A stretch of DNA of 64,000 nt from Bacteroides bouchesdurhonensis (GCF_900155865.1 NZ_LT707006.1:2644577-2708576), one strand, 5' to 3'; counted from the first letter of the stretch, positions 1 to 8,645 are shown. Translations and numbers: made by a program. Notes: generated by a model from the letters alone, not told the origin.

Positions 1-196
1 CAAGACCACGAAATACTTCTGCAAGACGCATTTCGACATGCAGAAGATTAAGGAGGAGGAAGAGCATTATGTGCCGCTCCCCAAAATCTATGAGTTCAAG
101 AATGACCGGGAAAAAGAAGTCCTGCTGAACCGTAACTTCAAAAGGGTCAATCAGGAGGTGGAGAATATGGTGAAGGAATTGCTGGGAATGAGCTGA
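1..196 (+). CDS. C-terminal end of a probable MobC/TraG-type conjugative coupling protein (partial)
   Basis: An open frame enters from the left edge and stops with TGA at 194-196, leaving about 64 residues rich in Lys/Glu (KTTKYFCKTHFDMQKI near its start, ending VENMVKELLGMS). This tail resembles the C-termini of the VirD4/TraG-like coupling ATPases (often named MobC) of Bacteroides conjugative elements, which link the relaxosome to the type IV secretion channel. No ATPase motif is inside the window, so the family call rests on the tail and on the TraX-like gene 6 bp downstream. It could instead be the end of another mobilisation protein. Confidence 0.5.
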   Translation, partial: KTTKYFCKTHFDMQKIKEEEEHYVPLPKIYEFKNDREKEVLLNRNFKRVNQEVENMVKELLGMS

Positions 197-202
197 TAGC
201 CT

Positions 203-877
203 ATGAGTATGTCAATTACATTACCCAAACTGAGCGGTAGCGCATTGAAGGTCATCGCCATTTTCTCAATGGTGATTGACCATTGCGCTTATTACTTGAT
301 GGACGGGAATACGGTACACTATGAGGTGATGCGCTGTTTGGGGCGCATTGCCTTCCCGGTGTTCGCTTTCTTGGTAGCAGAGGGTTTTGCCCATACCCGA
401 AATCGGAAGATATACTTTGGGCAACTGTTGTTTTTTGCTGTGGTAAGTGAAATTCCGTGGTATCTGCTGAATGGTGCAGACGGTACGCACAATGTGATGT
501 TTACATTGGCTTTGGGAGTGGTAGCGTTAGCGGTATTTGAGAAACTGAAAAAGGACAGTACGCTTTGTATCTGTACCATCCTTTTTATCGCTTGGTTCGC
601 CACTTGGTCAGGTGTCGATTATGAGTGGCGGGGTATTTCTGTCATCGTCATCTTCCATCTGTTGGGAACAAGTATGACTCCTTTTCCCTTTGGTAGAACG
701 GCTCAGTTACTTTGTGCCTTTCCCTTGATGATGCACTATGGGATAATAGGTGCCATGCTTGCCTGTATGGTCATCTTCTTGTACGATGGAACAAGAGGAT
801 TTATACAAGGAAGCATAGCCAAGTATGGATTCTATGCATTTTATCCAATACATTTAATGATAATTAGGTGTCTGTAA
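203..877 (+). CDS. TraX-family integral membrane protein
   Basis: A 224-residue, very hydrophobic protein with about six to seven predicted membrane spans. The N-terminal block LKVIAIFSMVIDHCAYYL followed by LGRIAFPVFAFLVAEGF and SEIPWYLL is the signature of the TraX family. F-plasmid TraX is the inner-membrane enzyme that N-acetylates pilin; chromosomal and ICE relatives are grouped with it by fold, and their substrate is generally unknown. It follows the preceding reading frame by 6 bp, so the two are probably cotranscribed. A second in-frame ATG lies at 209. The family is clear; the reaction in this organism is not. Confidence 0.8.
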   Translation: MSMSITLPKLSGSALKVIAIFSMVIDHCAYYLMDGNTVHYEVMRCLGRIAFPVFAFLVAEGFAHTRNRKIYFGQLLFFAVVSEIPWYLLNGADGTHNVMFTLALGVVALAVFEKLKKDSTLCICTILFIAWFATWSGVDYEWRGISVIVIFHLLGTSMTPFPFGRTAQLLCAFPLMMHYGIIGAMLACMVIFLYDGTRGFIQGSIAKYGFYAFYPIHLMIIRCL

Positions 878-939
878 TTCAATGATAGAAGGTGTCATTT
901 TTGATGATACATCTGCTCATTGAATTACAGTTGCCTATA

Positions 940-1224
940 TTATAGATTTTGGATTAAATCTTCCTTTATGGATTCGCACAAAGTTTTGTATAGAATCCGT
1001 TTATTTTCAGGAATATCTTCTTCAGAAATGCTGAATAATAATAGATATGACTCCGGAATCCCCAACGCATTGCATATTTTGGTAATAGTACTTTTTGAAG
1101 GGAAAGTCCCCCCTGATTCAATACTGCATAATGCATTAGCTGAAATTCCACACATACTAGATAAATCCTTTTGAGAAATCTCTTTTTTCTTTCTAAGTAT
1201 TTTTACGGCACTTCCTATATCCAT
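940..1224 (-). CDS. XRE-family helix-turn-helix regulator
   Basis: A 94-residue protein whose residues about 5-62 form a lambda Cro/CI-type HTH: SAVKILRKKKEISQKDLSSM, then SANALCSIESGG and the closing helix ITKICNALGIPESYL. A short acidic tail follows. I take the ATG at 1224 rather than the upstream in-frame TTG at 1242 because the preceding gene stops at 1239. It is the last gene of a three-gene leftward cassette (1453-2208, 1239-1418, this gene). It is the likely autoregulator of that cassette, binding the palindrome at 2207-2228; this is inference from layout. Confidence 0.8.
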   Translation of the reverse strand: MDIGSAVKILRKKKEISQKDLSSMCGISANALCSIESGGTFPSKSTITKICNALGIPESYLLLFSISEEDIPENKRILYKTLCESIKEDLIQNL

Positions 1225-1238
1225 ATTTTTTTTGTTTT

Positions 1239-1418
1239 TCAACCTTGAAGGAAAAATTTGATGATGTCAGCTCCAAGTCCAATCACTTTGAACACATCAA
1301 TCAGAAGTTCTTCAATGTTTTTTTTATCATATTGGTTTATGATACGAATAACTTCTTGTTTGCAATCTTCCGATAGGTTGCTTTCTCGTATTTTGTTTAA
1401 TAAAACTTCTTTGTTCAT
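1239..1418 (-). CDS. Small hypothetical protein of the XRE cassette
   Basis: A 59-residue protein starting MNKEVLLNKIRESNLSEDCK, an amphipathic, largely helical sequence ending in a hydrophobic stretch (VFKVIGLGADIIKFFLQG). It lies 34 bp downstream of the 251-aa gene and 14 bp upstream of the XRE regulator, so the three are probably one transcript. The size, and the hydrophobic C-terminus that could touch membrane or a partner, would suit a small toxin, antitoxin or accessory peptide, but I recognise no family. An upstream TTG at 1451 could add 11 residues; I prefer the ATG. Confidence 0.5.
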   Translation of the reverse strand: MNKEVLLNKIRESNLSEDCKQEVIRIINQYDKKNIEELLIDVFKVIGLGADIIKFFLQG

Positions 1419-1452
1419 ATATCTAAGTTGAATGTAACAATAAAAAAACAAT

Positions 1453-2208
1453 TTAACACGTAATTGGATTTATATTGCTGTTTTCATCCTCAGATTCGGA
1501 AACAAATATATGATACCTTGCAGCTATATAAATTTTCTTTAGTCGAATATTTATATGCTTTCTTGGTTTAAGATAAGTTGATTTTGCTACATAATAATAG
1601 CTATGGGTAACTATGTCTAAGATTTGTTGCTCTTTTTCTACAACAATTTCGTTTATGTTTTCCCTATGGGCAAAATTATGAAGTAGTGAAGAAGAAGTAG
1701 AAACGGAATGGTATTCTACTTTTATCTTCTTTGAGGCTACAACTAATATGTGCTTTGCTAAATCTATGTAACAAGGCGCACTTAATTCAAAGGGGGTTTT
1801 TCTTCTAACTTTTTCAATGAAAGCCTCTTTCAGATGTTCTGTGTCTATATCAGACCATTTAGATGGCTCTTTTTGTAAATCTTTGTTTTTAAAGAGTTTA
1901 ATAAACTGTTCAAGAACTTCAAGTTCTTTTTGGCTCAGCTTGCTAATATTGCGAAGAGAACTTGTAAAATAACTTCGGATTTTACGCACGTAGGCATCTG
2001 CGAAAATCTCAAGCCTTTTTTCATCTATACAAAGGCTTGACGTATCATCAATGCTATCGTATCCATAACTTCTTAGCAGGGAAGTTAATGCACACATCGG
2101 TACATTCATAACCTCTTGAACAATATCAAGAGAGGTCATAAATGACGATTCTGCCTTTTCCCATGACGGCATTGATTGCACTGCTTTTATGTTTTCTGAT
2201 AAATTCAT
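1453..2208 (-). CDS. Hypothetical protein, first gene of the XRE cassette
   Basis: A 251-residue soluble protein that I do not recognise as a whole. Residues roughly 25-75 (IVQEVMNVPMCALTSLLRSY, then LCIDEKRLEIFADAYVRKI) are helical and loosely resemble the small helical module seen at the N-terminus of IF-2-like proteins; this is weak. The rest is mixed alpha/beta with a basic C-terminal segment. The start chosen is the ATG at 2208 (an upstream alternative start at 2241 would lie above the -7 element). It heads a leftward cassette with a 59-aa protein and an XRE regulator, an organisation typical of ICE cargo such as toxin-antitoxin-like or defence cassettes. No function is claimed. Confidence 0.55.
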   Translation of the reverse strand: MNLSENIKAVQSMPSWEKAESSFMTSLDIVQEVMNVPMCALTSLLRSYGYDSIDDTSSLCIDEKRLEIFADAYVRKIRSYFTSSLRNISKLSQKELEVLEQFIKLFKNKDLQKEPSKWSDIDTEHLKEAFIEKVRRKTPFELSAPCYIDLAKHILVVASKKIKVEYHSVSTSSSLLHNFAHRENINEIVVEKEQQILDIVTHSYYYVAKSTYLKPRKHINIRLKKIYIAARYHIFVSESEDENSNINPITC

Positions 2209-2228
2209 ATTGCAAATGTATGCAATAT
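2207..2228 (-). promoter_or_regulatory. 22-bp palindromic operator overlapping promoter and start codon
   Basis: Perfect 8-bp arms ATATTGCA / TGCAATAT separated by AATGTA. On the minus strand the spacer region supplies TACATTTG (2213-2220), a match to the Bacteroidales -7 element TAnnTTTG, with a TTTG about 18 bp further upstream. The palindrome also covers the first bases of the 251-aa gene, so the transcript would be nearly leaderless. A dimeric repressor bound here would block polymerase; the XRE protein encoded by the third gene of the cassette is the obvious candidate. Confidence 0.6.
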
Positions 2229-2347
2229 TTTTATAACACAAAAGGAAATAGCATTAAAATACATTTTTCACTTGTATTTTGAAGATAATACAAATCGCTC
2301 CTATTTAAGTATATCCATTATTATTGCCACTGCTACTACAATTATTG

Positions 2348-2968
2348 CTAATGCAATTTCCGAAGCACCCCGATAACCGCCCTCACATATCCCGGATCTT
2401 CCGCATAGCCGATGTCCCTTAACCAAAGCAGGTAGTTACCACCTTTGTATTTGTACTGCACTTTTGTAAGGTAGGCACGGACGCTTTCCGTCCAGTGGCC
2501 AAACTCGTAATACTTGCCCGTATGAGGATTGGTCAACCCGAAGAGATTGTTTCTATTCCGGCATAGCGATGAACGAAACCAACCTGTTTCCAAGATGGCT
2601 TGCGCCAATACCACTTTCGGATACAGGATGCCGTTCCGTTTGATTTCCGCATAGAGATTGGGTATCGTCAGTTCGGGAAGGCTATATGGAGTGCAGTTCC
2701 TTTTTGTCGATTTTAAGAACGTGCTATCGTTACATTTTTGGGCACCGGGGCTATTGTAGCGTTGATTTTTCGATTTTACCTCAATCGTGTCGTTGATTAC
2801 GACTTTGATTGAATCATGTTCTGCTAATTGCTTATTATCAGCGACTAAAGTTGATTTACCCTTGGGAATCGGAGTAACTTCCGACTCTTTGGTAATCGTA
2901 TAGAACTGAGCCGATGCCGTTACAGGCAAAATCAGTACAAGCAGTGTAGTCAATATCTTGTTGCGCAT
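2348..2968 (-). CDS. Secreted glucosaminidase-domain peptidoglycan hydrolase
   Basis: A 206-residue protein with a clear signal peptide (MRNKILTTLLVLILPVTASA). After a linker of about 80 residues comes a FlgJ/LytG-like glucosaminidase domain: the segment YAEIKRNGILYPKVVLAQAI followed by LETGWFRSSLCRNRNNLFGL, where the Glu of LETGWF is the usual catalytic acid, then the NNLFGLTNPHTGKYYEF block. Such enzymes cut the glycan backbone of peptidoglycan; on conjugative elements they are thought to open the wall locally for the transfer apparatus. It lies on the strand opposite to the rightward operon that starts at 3052, so the two share a divergent intergenic region. Confidence 0.8.
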   Translation of the reverse strand: MRNKILTTLLVLILPVTASAQFYTITKESEVTPIPKGKSTLVADNKQLAEHDSIKVVINDTIEVKSKNQRYNSPGAQKCNDSTFLKSTKRNCTPYSLPELTIPNLYAEIKRNGILYPKVVLAQAILETGWFRSSLCRNRNNLFGLTNPHTGKYYEFGHWTESVRAYLTKVQYKYKGGNYLLWLRDIGYAEDPGYVRAVIGVLRKLH

Positions 2969-3051
2969 TTCGTAGGATGGTTTCTATGACAGATACTTTT
3001 GTGTCGTACAAGCGGTTACGACCGCAAAATTAACAGTCCAAACATCGTGAT

Positions 3052-3837
3052 ATGGAATTACACAACAGAAAAACAACCGAATTACTGCCCTACGAAAAGC
3101 TGGCGGTATTGGGCATCGACCGGGAGAAAGCCGACAATTTGCCTTTGGAGGTGAAGGTAAAGCTGGTTTCCGGCGAAGTGACCCCCATCGTGCAAGTGTC
3201 AATCAGTGCCCGAAATGGAAACTTGATCTCATTGCCTCTCAAACTACAGATGATGGCGGCTCCCAACGGAGAGCCTGCGCTCATCGCCTATCCGGTCAGA
3301 GCGGCCCTTGAACGGGAACGCAACCCGGTTCTTCGCCTGACGGAGCAGGAAGCCGACCGGCTGGTAAAGGGCGAAGTGTTGCAGAAATCCGTGGAGGTGA
3401 ACGGAGAAAAGACCCGGCAATACCTGCAACTTGACCCCGAAACCCAGTCGGTCATCCATCGCAGAGTGACCGACCTCAAACTGGAGCAACAGCTTCGGGA
3501 AATGGAAAAGGTCAACGACATCGAGCTGGGCACACAGCAGAAGCAACAGGTTCGTGAGGGCAAACCGGTGGAGTTGAATGTCGGGGGCGAGAAAGTGTCT
3601 GTCGGCATCGACCTCAAAGAGCCGCAAGGTTTCAAAGTCATCAAGGGAGACATGAAAGAGTGGGAACACCAACAGAAGCTCCGCTATGACGAGCAGCATC
3701 CCGAATATCTCGGCTATGTGATGACGGACAAGAACCGTTGGGAACACCAACAAGTGATAGACAAGCAATCACGGGAACGGGCATTGAACCTTCATCCATC
3801 AAACAAGGAATCACGCAACACAGGTCTTAAACTATAA
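3052..3837 (+). CDS. DUF4099/DUF3945-type ICE protein
   Basis: A 261-residue soluble protein. The N-terminal part (LLPYEKLAVLGIDREKADNL, then LPLEVKVKLVSGEVTPIVQV) matches the DUF4099 pattern. The C-terminal half carries the DUF3945-like signature with two copies of a WEHQQ-containing segment (EWEHQQKLRYDEQHPEYLGY and RWEHQQVIDKQSRERALNLH). These proteins are common in the rightward accessory operon of Bacteroidetes conjugative elements and often neighbour topoisomerase or Toprim genes. Function is unknown; a role in DNA metabolism of the transferred strand is inference from neighbours. The next gene starts 4 bp after its stop, indicating one operon. Confidence 0.7.
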   Translation: MELHNRKTTELLPYEKLAVLGIDREKADNLPLEVKVKLVSGEVTPIVQVSISARNGNLISLPLKLQMMAAPNGEPALIAYPVRAALERERNPVLRLTEQEADRLVKGEVLQKSVEVNGEKTRQYLQLDPETQSVIHRRVTDLKLEQQLREMEKVNDIELGTQQKQQVREGKPVELNVGGEKVSVGIDLKEPQGFKVIKGDMKEWEHQQKLRYDEQHPEYLGYVMTDKNRWEHQQVIDKQSRERALNLHPSNKESRNTGLKL

Positions 3838-3841
3838 TCTT

Positions 3842-5104
3842 ATGGCAAAGCAAACCAATAAAGAGAAAGACATCGGACTCATGAAGCAGTTCGATGAAAT
3901 GAAGCGGAAACATCCTGATGCCATGTTACTGTTCAGGAGCGGAGATTTCTATGAACTCTACAAGCAGGATGCGGTGAAAGCCTCCGTGATACTCGCCATC
4001 GACATGGCGGACAAGCTCATTCCCGGAGAAAAGGAAAAGGTGCAGACGGTACGTTTCCCACGCCCGGAACTTGACACCCTGCTACCCAAACTGATCCGGT
4101 CAGGAGCAAGGGTCGCCATCTGCGAGCAATCGGCGAACCAAAAAAACGAAAAGAAAGAACAACCCATTTCAAAAGACAGAGATATGGCAAAGAAGAAAGA
4201 GAAGGTCGTGCAGGAAGAACCTGTCAAGGCGGTGAAGAACGCCACCGAAGACAAACCTGCCAGAAAAAAGAAAACGGGAACAAAGACGGAAGCCCAAGCT
4301 GAAGCCAAGGATGAACAGAAATCCGAAGCCAAGCAGGAACACAAGCCCCGCGAGCCGCAGATGGTGACGGCCAACGGTGAGAAAGTGACCCACGGCCATG
4401 CCTACCAGAGCAAGGAGAAGCCGGAGGACTGGTACTTCACCGCCAAGATGGACGGCAGGCAGTTGAAGCCGCAGAAGATGGATGCAGCCGACCTTGCCGC
4501 CTATCAGAACAAGGAGATGACCGTGCCGCAGTTGATGGAACGCTACTATCCGACCAAGCTCCAACCCAAGGTATCGGAAGAGTCTTTCAAGATGCCCAAG
4601 TCGATGGCGGGCCCGGAGGGGAACATCACCGTGGAGAAGTTCAACGTCTATAAGGAGAAGGACGAACAACGCCCTGATTACGGCAAATACAAGTTCTACG
4701 CACAGATCGGTGATGCCAAGATGTCGGCAGTTGCCTCCCGTCAGGACTTGAACGCTTACTTCGACCGGGTGATAACCCCCGAAAAGTTAGTGGAGAAGAA
4801 CTTCGGCGAGAAACTGCACCTGAAATCGGCCTACGAGAAATACAGCCTTCCCGAAGGAGTGGATTCCAATGGGGTGCGTGTCGCCAAAGACCGTACCGAC
4901 AACAAGTGGAAGGTATCTGTCGATATGGGCGACAAAGGGAAAACCTCCAGACAGGAAATCTCTTTCGATGACGGCTATTCGCTCTTCAAGACCAAGACGG
5001 CCACCCGTGAGCAGATAGCCGCCAAGTACCTGACCACGGAAATAACCGGTATGCTGGCAGCCCATACCGCCAAAATGGAGAAATCGGCATCCGTCAAAAT
5101 GTAA
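3842..5104 (+). CDS. MutS domain-I-like protein with three C-terminal repeats
   Basis: A 420-residue protein. Residues about 10-100 (LMKQFDEMKRKHPDAMLLFR then SGDFYELYKQDAVKASVILA) match the N-terminal mismatch-recognition domain of MutS, but there is no ATPase, clamp or lever domain, so this is not a mismatch-repair MutS. A Lys/Glu/Ala-rich linker (about 105-170) follows. The remainder contains three related units of about 80 residues, each with an aromatic-rich strand, a polar turn and a closing KY/RY motif (MERYYPTKL, VEKNFGEKL, AAKYLTTEI). It sits between the DUF4099-type gene and an ArdC-like gene. A DNA-binding role during transfer is plausible but unproven. Confidence 0.7.
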   Translation: MAKQTNKEKDIGLMKQFDEMKRKHPDAMLLFRSGDFYELYKQDAVKASVILAIDMADKLIPGEKEKVQTVRFPRPELDTLLPKLIRSGARVAICEQSANQKNEKKEQPISKDRDMAKKKEKVVQEEPVKAVKNATEDKPARKKKTGTKTEAQAEAKDEQKSEAKQEHKPREPQMVTANGEKVTHGHAYQSKEKPEDWYFTAKMDGRQLKPQKMDAADLAAYQNKEMTVPQLMERYYPTKLQPKVSEESFKMPKSMAGPEGNITVEKFNVYKEKDEQRPDYGKYKFYAQIGDAKMSAVASRQDLNAYFDRVITPEKLVEKNFGEKLHLKSAYEKYSLPEGVDSNGVRVAKDRTDNKWKVSVDMGDKGKTSRQEISFDDGYSLFKTKTATREQIAAKYLTTEITGMLAAHTAKMEKSASVKM

Positions 5105-5136
5105 ATCAATTCATAACATCACAAGAAAAAGAAATT

Positions 5137-5367
5137 ATGGCAACAACAAAGAATCACGAAGAACTGGTAGAACTTCTTCAGGAGGGACGCATCGGCTACC
5201 TCCAATTCGTAATGGACGGTGAAGACGCAGAGGATTTTCAGGAGTGGTGCCGTTCGCACGGTACAGACCCCTCGGACGAATCCGCAGAATTTTATGTCGA
5301 ACAGACGGACATCGCACGGATGGAGCGTCAGGTAATGGATGACGAGGATTATGGCATCTGGAACTAA
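5137..5367 (+). CDS. Small acidic hypothetical ICE protein
   Basis: A 76-residue, strongly acidic protein (MATTKNHEELVELLQEGRIG at the start, then AEDFQEWCRSHGTDPSDESA, ending RQVMDDEDYGIWN). It sits 32 bp after the MutS-I-like gene, and its last codons overlap the start of the ArdC-like gene, so translation of the two is probably coupled. Small acidic proteins next to anti-restriction genes sometimes mimic DNA, but nothing in the sequence proves this. No named family is recognised. Confidence 0.65.
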   Translation: MATTKNHEELVELLQEGRIGYLQFVMDGEDAEDFQEWCRSHGTDPSDESAEFYVEQTDIARMERQVMDDEDYGIWN

Positions 5368-6682
5368 CCCGTCAGGCAACTCCGGTCAGGCAGCCATCGA
5401 CCGCTTCGCCGAAATGATGATCGAGCGGATGCAGCAGATGAAGGATACCGGCTGGAAAAAAGGCTGGATAGGCGGCGCATCCGGCTACAACGGACTACCG
5501 CAGAACGTGGGCGGCCGGAACTACTCCGGTTCCAACTCGTTCTTTCTCCAGTTGCAGACAGCGGCCAAAGGCTACCAACTCCCGGTCTATCTGACCTTCA
5601 AGCAGGCGCATAACTTGAAAGCGCACGTCCTCAAAGGTGAGAAGGCTTTCCCCGTGGTCTATTGGGACATGATGGTCAAGGACAAGTACGGGAAGCGTGT
5701 CAGTTCCGAAGAATACCGGGCGATGAGCAAGGAGGAGAAGAAGGAAATGGAAACCATCCCCTTCGTCAAGGCTTTTCCCGTCTATAACGTGGCGCAGACC
5801 AACTTGGCCGAGGTGCAGCCCGAACGGATGCAGAAGCTGCTTGACAAGTTCAAGGTGCCCGAACTCAAGGACACCGAAGGGATGTACGCCCATGCCTCCT
5901 TGGACCGTATGCTACAGACGCAGGGCTGGCTCTGCCCGATACAGGCGGACAAGCGTGTGGACGGGGCCTATTATTCTCCCTCCGGTGACAGCATCGTGCT
6001 TCCGATGAAGGCGCAGTTCAACATCGGCAACACGCCGGAAGAGATTTATCAAGGCGGCATGGAGTTCTACTCAACCATGCTGCATGAGATGACCCACTCC
6101 ACGATGACCCCCGAACGGCTCAACCGGGAAATGGGCGGCAGGTTCGGCGACCCGAAGTATGCGAAGGAGGAACTGGTGGCAGAACTGACAGCAGCGATGA
6201 TCAGTCACTCGATGGGCTTCGATGGCAAAGTGACCGACAACTCCGCCGCCTATCTGGACTCTTGGATTGGGGTATTGAAGAAAGAACCCAAGTTCATCGT
6301 GTCCGTGATGGCGGACGTGAACAAGGCTTCGGACTTGATACTCGACCATGTGGACAAGCAACGACTGGCCCTCGGTGAGCAACCGTACCTTGCCAAGAAC
6401 GACCCGTTCGCACCGTCAGACCCGAACGAGGAAATCCCGTTCAAGAACGCCGCCATCGTGAAGACCCGGAACGGTGACTATGCCATCCGCGCATCCTACG
6501 ATGGTGTGGAGTTGGGGCTAAAAGCCGTTTCCAAGGACACGGCACGTACCTTCTTCCAGCTTACCGACTATAAGGACAAGGAAGCGTTCCTGAACATGAC
6601 CGCCCGAAAGAGCTACGAGCCGGAACTGGCGATGATGCGTCGCCCACAGATTCAACACTCCGGGGCAAGGATGGGTATGTGA
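5351..6682 (+). CDS. ArdC-like zincin anti-restriction protein
   Basis: About 443 residues. The N-terminal domain (RFAEMMIERMQQMKDTGWKK through the GLPQNVGGRNYSGSN block) matches the ssDNA-binding ArdC/DUF1738 domain. The C-terminal part contains a zincin-like metallopeptidase site, STMLHEMTHST, i.e. HEMTH for HExxH, with a downstream EELVAELTAA that can supply the third ligand. ArdC proteins protect incoming conjugative DNA from host restriction. I favour the ATG at 5351 (GAGG 4 nt upstream) over the ATG at 5339; both overlap the preceding small gene. It belongs to the rightward ICE operon. Confidence 0.8.
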   Translation: MASGTNPSGNSGQAAIDRFAEMMIERMQQMKDTGWKKGWIGGASGYNGLPQNVGGRNYSGSNSFFLQLQTAAKGYQLPVYLTFKQAHNLKAHVLKGEKAFPVVYWDMMVKDKYGKRVSSEEYRAMSKEEKKEMETIPFVKAFPVYNVAQTNLAEVQPERMQKLLDKFKVPELKDTEGMYAHASLDRMLQTQGWLCPIQADKRVDGAYYSPSGDSIVLPMKAQFNIGNTPEEIYQGGMEFYSTMLHEMTHSTMTPERLNREMGGRFGDPKYAKEELVAELTAAMISHSMGFDGKVTDNSAAYLDSWIGVLKKEPKFIVSVMADVNKASDLILDHVDKQRLALGEQPYLAKNDPFAPSDPNEEIPFKNAAIVKTRNGDYAIRASYDGVELGLKAVSKDTARTFFQLTDYKDKEAFLNMTARKSYEPELAMMRRPQIQHSGARMGM

Positions 6683-6717
6683 TGTATGACCTATATAATT
6701 GAATAGGAGGAACCGGA

Positions 6718-7902
6718 ATGACCGATTATAAAGTCAACTTCAAGGAACTGAAATCGCGTGTGGGTGTCGATGACATTGCCTATGCGTTGGGCTACCGATT
6801 GGATAGGAAGGCAGGCGTGGGCAGATACATCGAACTTGTATTGGGTGAAGGCGGTAACAAACGTGATACGATTATCGTCAGCAACCCGAACAACAAATCG
6901 GCCCAAGCCTATTTCCGCAGGGATGGCTCCAAAGGCGATGTCGTCACGCTCATCCGTGAGAACCTGAACGCCTTTCCTGTGTCCGGCAAGGACGATTGGC
7001 AGAAAATTGCCAAGGTACTGGCTCGTTTCGCCAATATGCCCGAACCCGAATACCGGGAAGATAGCGACTATGTGAAGTCGGTCAAGTCCGATGCCGTCTT
7101 TGATAGCACACGTTATGAGGTGAAGCCGATAAATCCCGAAAGGATTCCAGCACTGTTCTCCCAGCGCGGGCTTTCCGATGAAACGGTAAAAGCACTTGCT
7201 CCGTTTATCTCATTGATTCGGGACAAACGGAATGAGAAGTTTGACGGTTACAACATCGGTTTCCCCTATACCAATGGCAAGGATGATGCAATCAAGGGCT
7301 ATGAGATACGGGGACATGGCGGTTACAAGTCCAAGGCGGCAGGTACGGATTCATCTACATCCGCGTGGGTAGCTGACCTATCCAATGGCAACAGTGGTAT
7401 GGTCAAGAGCGTGTTTTTCTGTGAGTCCGCTTTCGATGCGATGGCGTTCTACCAGATGAACCGAACACAATTAGGCTCGGATGTGGCATTGGTATCATTG
7501 GGCGGTACATTTTCCGACAAGCAGATTACTGGAGTTATGGCGCGTTTCCCTCATGCCCGTGCCTTCGATTGCTTCGACAACGACCTTGCCGGACGCATTT
7601 ACGGATTGCGTATGATGGCTCTGTTGGAGGATGTACCGATGAAAATCAACAGGAAAGTGGATGTACTTCAGATAGAAGCCAAAGGCAAGACCTTCGAGCT
7701 AAATACGGAACGTTCCCTGTTGGCACAGGTCAGCAAGCACCTATCCATCCGTTACAAGATGGGGCAGTGGTTGCCTCCCAAGGCTTTCAAGGATTGGAAC
7801 GACTGCCTGCTGAACAAGCCGATGGAGGTCATCCATTCCCCTCACAAGGATGAACGTGAACAAAACCTGACCGGACGCAGAAAGGCCGGTCTTAAAATGT
7901 AA
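6718..7902 (+). CDS. Toprim-domain primase-like protein
   Basis: A 394-residue protein. The N-terminal 110 residues (VDDIAYALGYRLDR, then AYFRRDGSKGDVVTLIREN) look like a degenerate zinc-finger/DNA-binding part of a mobile-element primase without the Cys/His ligands. The second half has a Toprim fold: VFFCESAFDAMAFYQM (Glu motif), VALVSLGGTFSD and RAFDCFDNDLAGR (DxD-like FDND). Such Toprim proteins (TraP or DUF3991-like) may prime the transferred strand or nick DNA. A GGAGGA-like site lies just before the start. The following gene starts 5 bp after the stop. Confidence 0.7.
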   Translation: MTDYKVNFKELKSRVGVDDIAYALGYRLDRKAGVGRYIELVLGEGGNKRDTIIVSNPNNKSAQAYFRRDGSKGDVVTLIRENLNAFPVSGKDDWQKIAKVLARFANMPEPEYREDSDYVKSVKSDAVFDSTRYEVKPINPERIPALFSQRGLSDETVKALAPFISLIRDKRNEKFDGYNIGFPYTNGKDDAIKGYEIRGHGGYKSKAAGTDSSTSAWVADLSNGNSGMVKSVFFCESAFDAMAFYQMNRTQLGSDVALVSLGGTFSDKQITGVMARFPHARAFDCFDNDLAGRIYGLRMMALLEDVPMKINRKVDVLQIEAKGKTFELNTERSLLAQVSKHLSIRYKMGQWLPPKAFKDWNDCLLNKPMEVIHSPHKDEREQNLTGRRKAGLKM

Positions 7903-7907
7903 GGATT

Positions 7908-8645
7908 ATGAACGGAGTGAAATGGAAACGAACGGCACTGGCAGTCTTGCTGCTTGTCGGAGGATTGTCCGGCTACGCCCAACAGACCGACCCGACTCTG
8001 ACGGCGGCGGTCATGGCACAGACGGCGGAGCTGAAAAGCATCCATAAGAAACGCAAGCAGACGCAGGAGAAAATCATCGCGGCAGAAACAGCCGTTACCG
8101 TGGCCCTTGACCGGGTGCATCGTGTCGAGGACAAGATGCTGGAGTATCTGTCGAATGCGCAAGGCGCGGTACAGAACCTGCACCAAATCAAACGGGCGGG
8201 AGAACTGGTAACGGTGGAGATACCACGGAATTGCAGCCTGCTCACAAAGTCGGTGGGCAAGCATTTGAAAGGCACAGTCATCGCCTCGATGGTATCGGAC
8301 GAGCTGACGGATGCGGCCACCCAGTTGGCGGCTCTCTATCCCTTCATGAAGCAACTGGTGACTTCGGGTAGTTACGATGTCACCAATCAGGACGGGAACA
8401 AGGAGAAGCACAAGGTCAACCTGCTCAGTTCGGCGGAAAGGTACTACATCGCCAACGAGGTGGTGACAAGGCTGGAGGCAATCAATACCGACCTTTTCAT
8501 ACTGGCGTGGCAGGTACGCACCCTCTCGTGGAACGACCTGTGGTTTTCCCTCGACCCGGAGGGATGGGCAAACGTGATGTCGGGCAAGAACATCATCAAC
8601 GGCATCGTGTCGGAATGGAACCAAGGCTATCTGCTGAAATGGTAG
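7908..8645 (+). CDS. Secreted coiled-coil hypothetical protein (ICE)
   Basis: A 245-residue protein with a signal peptide (WKRTALAVLLLVGGLSGYAQ), then a helical, coiled-coil-prone stretch (AELKSIHKKRKQTQEKIIAA) and a helical C-terminal half ending in SEWNQGYLLKW. The layout, an exported helical periplasmic protein, is similar to VirB5/TrbJ-like conjugation components, but I cannot identify a family with confidence. It is embedded in the rightward ICE operon between the Toprim gene (5 bp upstream) and a zinc-ribbon gene, so a role in the envelope part of transfer is a reasonable guess only. Confidence 0.65.
   Translation: MNGVKWKRTALAVLLLVGGLSGYAQQTDPTLTAAVMAQTAELKSIHKKRKQTQEKIIAAETAVTVALDRVHRVEDKMLEYLSNAQGAVQNLHQIKRAGELVTVEIPRNCSLLTKSVGKHLKGTVIASMVSDELTDAATQLAALYPFMKQLVTSGSYDVTNQDGNKEKHKVNLLSSAERYYIANEVVTRLEAINTDLFILAWQVRTLSWNDLWFSLDPEGWANVMSGKNIINGIVSEWNQGYLLKW

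Noticed and set aside
3842..5104. A mismatch-repair MutS
   Set aside because: Only domain I is present; the ATPase and clamp domains are missing.
7908..8645. A VirB5/TrbJ conjugation protein
   Set aside because: The exported helical layout fits, but no family motif could be recognised.
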